The translations under genes were made by a program, and so were the position numbers. Below are positions 61,156 through 64,000 of a stretch of 64,000 nucleotides of DNA, one piece after another; the first letter of the stretch is position 1; the number at the start of each line of letters is the position of its first letter. Under the pieces are notes generated by a model. The model saw nothing but the letters and a program-made list of their open reading frames with translations, was not told the DNA's origin and did not search any database. This stretch comes from Stomorhina lunata (taxonomy: Eukaryota > Arthropoda > Insecta > Diptera > Rhiniidae): the NCBI GenBank assembly GCA_933228675.1, contig OW121740.1:57165000-57228999 (forward strand). The letters are read 5' to 3'.

Positions 61156-61658
61156 TTAGTTGTATATTTTAAGAGCATTTGGTCCATGAACTGTTGACAA
61201 TAGTATAACTGCCTTGTTTTTCTTGGGTACATAGGAGCACATTGCAATGTTATCAAAGAATTCGAATACACTAGATAATAATTCAGGTTTTCGATGTTTG
61301 CTGTGTAATGGGGCGCTTGTTGCTTCTGAAAGTACTAACAAAATTAAGATCAATAATCTAAGAACATAATCTAGAGTTGTAAAAAAAAAGTTGTTCTTCC
61401 TGATCCCTTGTATCACATTGTAAGACGCATGAGCTTTTCTGCTTGAATTTTTCCCTGATCATTGCTAGTATATATATTACCTTCCAACGAGAAGTTCGTT
61501 TTTACATCACATTCCCACCATATTTGTATGCCATATTTAGTAGAATTCGATAGAATAAACCGGGAGAACGAAAACTCATTCACTGTAATATTATTATGCG
61601 GATTGTAATCAAATATACCTATGAAACTATCCAGCTCTTCCATAGTCTTGAAAATCAT
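61156..61658 (-). pseudogene. piggyBac transposase remnant (middle part)
   Basis: Minus strand, 61,658-61,413: STKYGIQIWWECDVKTNFSL then EGNIYTSNDQG, the family KPxKYGxKxWxxCDxxxxYxLxxxxYxG block. Then 61,416-61,156 after a frame change: PLHSKHRKPELLSSVFEFFD and CSYVPKKNKAVILLSTVHGP, matching the CxYVPKKNKxVxLLST block downstream of the second catalytic Asp region. N- and C-terminal parts are absent or unrecognisable. The minus orientation agrees with the element's layout. Confidence 0.8.
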
Positions 61659-62547
61659 AAACTTGTTTGATTTTATCTACATAATAGTATAGGGCCTGGC
61701 TGGGCCCTGGTGTTACAAACATGAACAAACATTTTCTGAGAGCAATAACCACGCCCACTTTTTAGGTTTTTTCAAAAATTTTTGTACAAAATACCTTCAT
61801 AGAGGAACTAATAAAGGCTAAGGGGCTCCGCCTAAGCTATCTGAGTAAAAAACTATCAAAATATTCAAAAATGCCTGGCCAGGCCCTGGTATTCGCTTAG
61901 GGGTTAAGGTGTTTCCGTCATTTGGACTTATATGAAAGCAAGGGTGAAATGTGGACCGATTATCTCGAAATTTAGTAAATTGATTACATTCCGGGAAGTG
62001 GGACCTATGAGAGATACCATAAATAATGGACCGATTTTGACCCATTTCAATAGCCATGGTCCCACTACCAAAAAAATGATCTGTGCCAAATATCATTAAA
62101 TTATCTTTAGAATTGCGACCTGTACTTTGATTACATGGTTTACATGGGGGTCCAGCCAGACAGATGGACGGACGGACTGACATCGCTTAATCGACTCAGA
62201 AAGTGATTGTAAGCCTATTGGTATACTAAAAGATGTGTCTAAGACAAATATTTCTATGCGTTACATACATCAGCACCCTTATATACCCTTCATCACCGAT
62301 GGTGATGAAGGGTATAATAAGAATAAAACAGATTCAGAATATTCAAAGCTTATTCATACAACAAGATTCTAGAATCTGAAAAATATTGAAGATGTTCTAG
62401 CTCCACTTTACACTATTCAACAAAATATCCCAAAAAACTAGGTTTCTAACAAAAACATCAAATGCTCAATATCTCTAAAGCCACACCTGATGAGATCAAA
62501 GTAATTATAGGGTTTTGAGGTGAATAATTAATTTATAATTGATGAGT

Positions 62548-62582
62548 ATCGTTCTTGTACAAAAATTTTGTACAAGAACGAT
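62548..62582. repeat. perfect 35-bp palindrome, 17-bp arms
   Basis: ATCGTTCTTGTACAAAA, one A, then the exact complement TTTTGTACAAGAACGAT. No other copy is seen in the window. Confidence 0.9.
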
Positions 62583-62689
62583 ATCGATTAAACCCAATTT
62601 AAGCCCAATTGTTTTGTATGAAAATGTTGTGAGTTGATTAAGAAAAATCGCTGTAACTTCAGAACCCGTGGTCAGCCCATAATTAAATT

Positions 62690-62790
62690 TTTACCACGAG
62701 GAGGTCAATGTCCACATTTGGACTTGGACTTACCAAGTTAAGGTCAATCGGAATCGTTGCTTGGTATCCAACATCCCCTGCATCACCCTT
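62690..62790 (-). mobile_element. fragment of the CCCAG/CTGGG element
   Basis: CGAGGAGGTCAATGTCCACA, TACCAAGTTAAGGTCAATCG and GGTATCCAACATCCCCT match the reverse complement of 40,930-41,045. It lies in opposite orientation to the nearby 3' fragment at 63.2 kb. Confidence 0.6.
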
Positions 62791-63199
62791 ATTAACCACT
62801 GTGCTTTATTAAATAGTAAAATTTTATTTTTGTTTTATAAATTTTTGCTTAAATGCAACCAAAAATCTTGGTCTCTGTAATGTACTCGTGCATTTGAATG
62901 AATGTGTATATGAATGTGATGGTCATTTTGGTGTAGTCTTAATAAATTTTTGCAAAACCATGGTCCCGACATTAAAGAGGGCTTTTAATAACAAATGATC
63001 GGTCTGTGTTTATTTCATGTCATGACAAAATATCAGTTGTTGAATTCTTTTAGCTTAAAGTTTAATTTTAAGTTTAATTTACATGAACTTTTGATTTAAT
63101 TTTTAAGTTTAAGTTTTTGTGAAAATTTTAATTTTGTTTTGTTTTTAATTAAAGAAAAGTCTATAGATAAAGAAACTAAAAATATTAATTATATAAGTA
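62791..63199. other. no recognisable feature
   Basis: AT-rich; (TTTAAGTT)-like runs near 63,055-63,115 only. Confidence 0.4.
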
Positions 63200-63536
63200 A
63201 ATTAAAGACTGTCGAGCTAGTAACCCACTCCTGGAACCCAAATATTCGATGTAAAAAATCCTGGAAAAAGCAGAATTTATAATAAAAACCTAATGTTAAA
63301 AGAGGATGTCTGAAACTTCGGCCTTTGACCTTAACATTTTGTAAATATAGGCCATTTAAGTAAGTAAATTAAAGGTTGACATGTTTTTAATATACGGAGT
63401 GGCTTAATGCAAGAGGGTTTGTCTGGCGGTCGTAGGGTGCCGTGTTCAATCCTCGATGTAGGTTCAAAAAAATTTTCTTCGTAATTGGTATTTTAGCTGT
63501 TTATCTCATTACTTGGTAATGAAAAGGTTTGCTGGG
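63200..63536 (+). mobile_element. 3' part of a diverged CCCAG/CTGGG element
   Basis: AGCTAGTAACCCACTC, CTAATGTTAAAAGAGGATGT, ACTTCGGCCTTTGACCTTAA and TTACTTGGTAATGAAAAGGT TTGCTGGG run parallel to 14,540-15,329 with deletions. At 63,399-63,465 the tRNA-like part persists as GAGTGGCTTAATGCAAGAGG ... GTGTTCAATCCTCG, different in sequence from copies A and B but with A- and B-box positions kept. Confidence 0.65.
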
Positions 63537-63826
63537 TTAGTAATGGAGCTTGAAATTTGAAAAGAATGCAAAAATAGAGTTAAATACAAACACGTTTGCT
63601 TGAAGCAAAATATCATGAAGACTAGTCTGTCCTACATGTTCTAATAAAACTTTTTGCAAAATAAATTATTTTCAAAATCCCTAAAGTATCTTACACCATG
63701 TTTGCTTAAGGTCAGAGTTTTTGATCGATATCGAATGCGGCAATTTGGCCCCAAGATTATGTTATTTATTAAAAAACTTAATTTTTCCATTAAACAGATG
63801 AGAGAACTTAAATGGCCCAAATTTTT

Positions 63827-64000
63827 ATACCCTTCACCACCATAGGTGGAAAGGGTATTATAAGTTTGTGCTGATGTATGTAACGCATGGAAATATTTGT
63901 CTTAGACCCATCTTTTAGTATACCAATAGGCTTAGAATCACTTTCTGAGTCGATTTAGCCATGTCCGTCCGTCTGGCTGGACGGCTGGGCCCCCATGTAA
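63827..64000 (-). mobile_element. DINE-like element, cut by the window edge
   Basis: ATACCCTTCACCACCATAGG TGGAAAGGGTATT hairpin end, then GTGCTGATGTATGTAACGCA, CCAATAGGCTTAGAATCACT, CGATTTAGCCATGTCCGTCC and CCCCCATGTAA in the expected reverse order. It continues beyond 64,000. Confidence 0.85.

Noticed and set aside
62481..62510. CTGATGAG string as a third hammerhead
   Set aside because: No GAAA or pairing stems at the required distance.

Overview
This is eukaryotic, AT-rich, intron- or intergenic-like DNA with no convincing host protein-coding gene. It is best read as an insect (dipteran, probably calyptrate fly) genome segment. Three things support that: (1) many short elements bounded by CAAGTAAG...GAAGGGTAT that carry GTCY tetranucleotide tracts, like the DINE-1/mini-me (Helentron-type, nonautonomous) repeats of flies; (2) degenerate RTE-like and other non-LTR retrotransposons, piggyBac-like elements, mariner and DD37E Tc1-like transposases typical of Diptera; (3) (TA)n microsatellites embedded in repeats. 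The fly assignment is inference; no species-specific gene is present.

Layout. 0-2 kb: no feature except a small minisatellite. 2.2-5.8 kb: two decayed non-LTR retrotransposons (RTE-like, then a second RT family). 5.9-12.8 kb: two foldback elements sharing CTGCTCTGCA ends, a Helitron-like element with four 132-bp-spaced CTCF-like motifs, and a long DINE-like element. 13.8-15.8 kb: a MITE, a CCCAG/CTGGG-ended element containing a tRNA-like segment, and a non-LTR 3' end. 17.3-21.1 kb: a Helitron-like fragment, two hammerhead-ribozyme folds, a deleted mariner, and a TTAA-bounded mini-element. 22.7-24.4 kb: DINE-like element with a nested, internally deleted mariner. 25.0-28.7 kb: a DINE-like fragment with a nested TA-flanked element that repeats GTGACGGACG, then a minus-strand RT/RNase H retrotransposon. 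29.1-34.4 kb: DINE-like copies, a foldback with a nested Helitron-like copy, and a ~150-bp tandem array. 35.0-37.0 kb: DD37E Tc1-like element split by a DINE-like element. 37.3-44.9 kb: three terminal-inverted-repeat or foldback elements, one of them split by a piggyBac-like element flanked by ATAA, which itself contains a second CCCAG element. 45.7-51.5 kb: RT fragments, and an RTE-like gene split by a DINE-like element that is itself split by a second DD37E element. 53.1-54.5 kb: a MITE pair with 8-9 bp target duplications. 55.2-55.7 kb: the leader segment shared with the 2.2 kb retrotransposon. 57.9-62.3 kb: a three-level nest (DINE-like, then piggyBac-like at TTAA, then DINE-like). 62.5-64 kb: a perfect palindrome, CCCAG-family fragments and a DINE-like end cut by the window.

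There is no pathway or operon here. The value of the window is as a transposon-archaeology record: empty sites preserved in sister copies let several insertions be reconstructed to the base. The strongest functional signals are the two hammerhead self-cleaving ribozyme folds (18,741-18,803 and 19,865-19,933) and the CTCF-like motif arrays carried by a mobile element. All coordinates, pairings and residue counts were read by eye; no alignment or database search was run.
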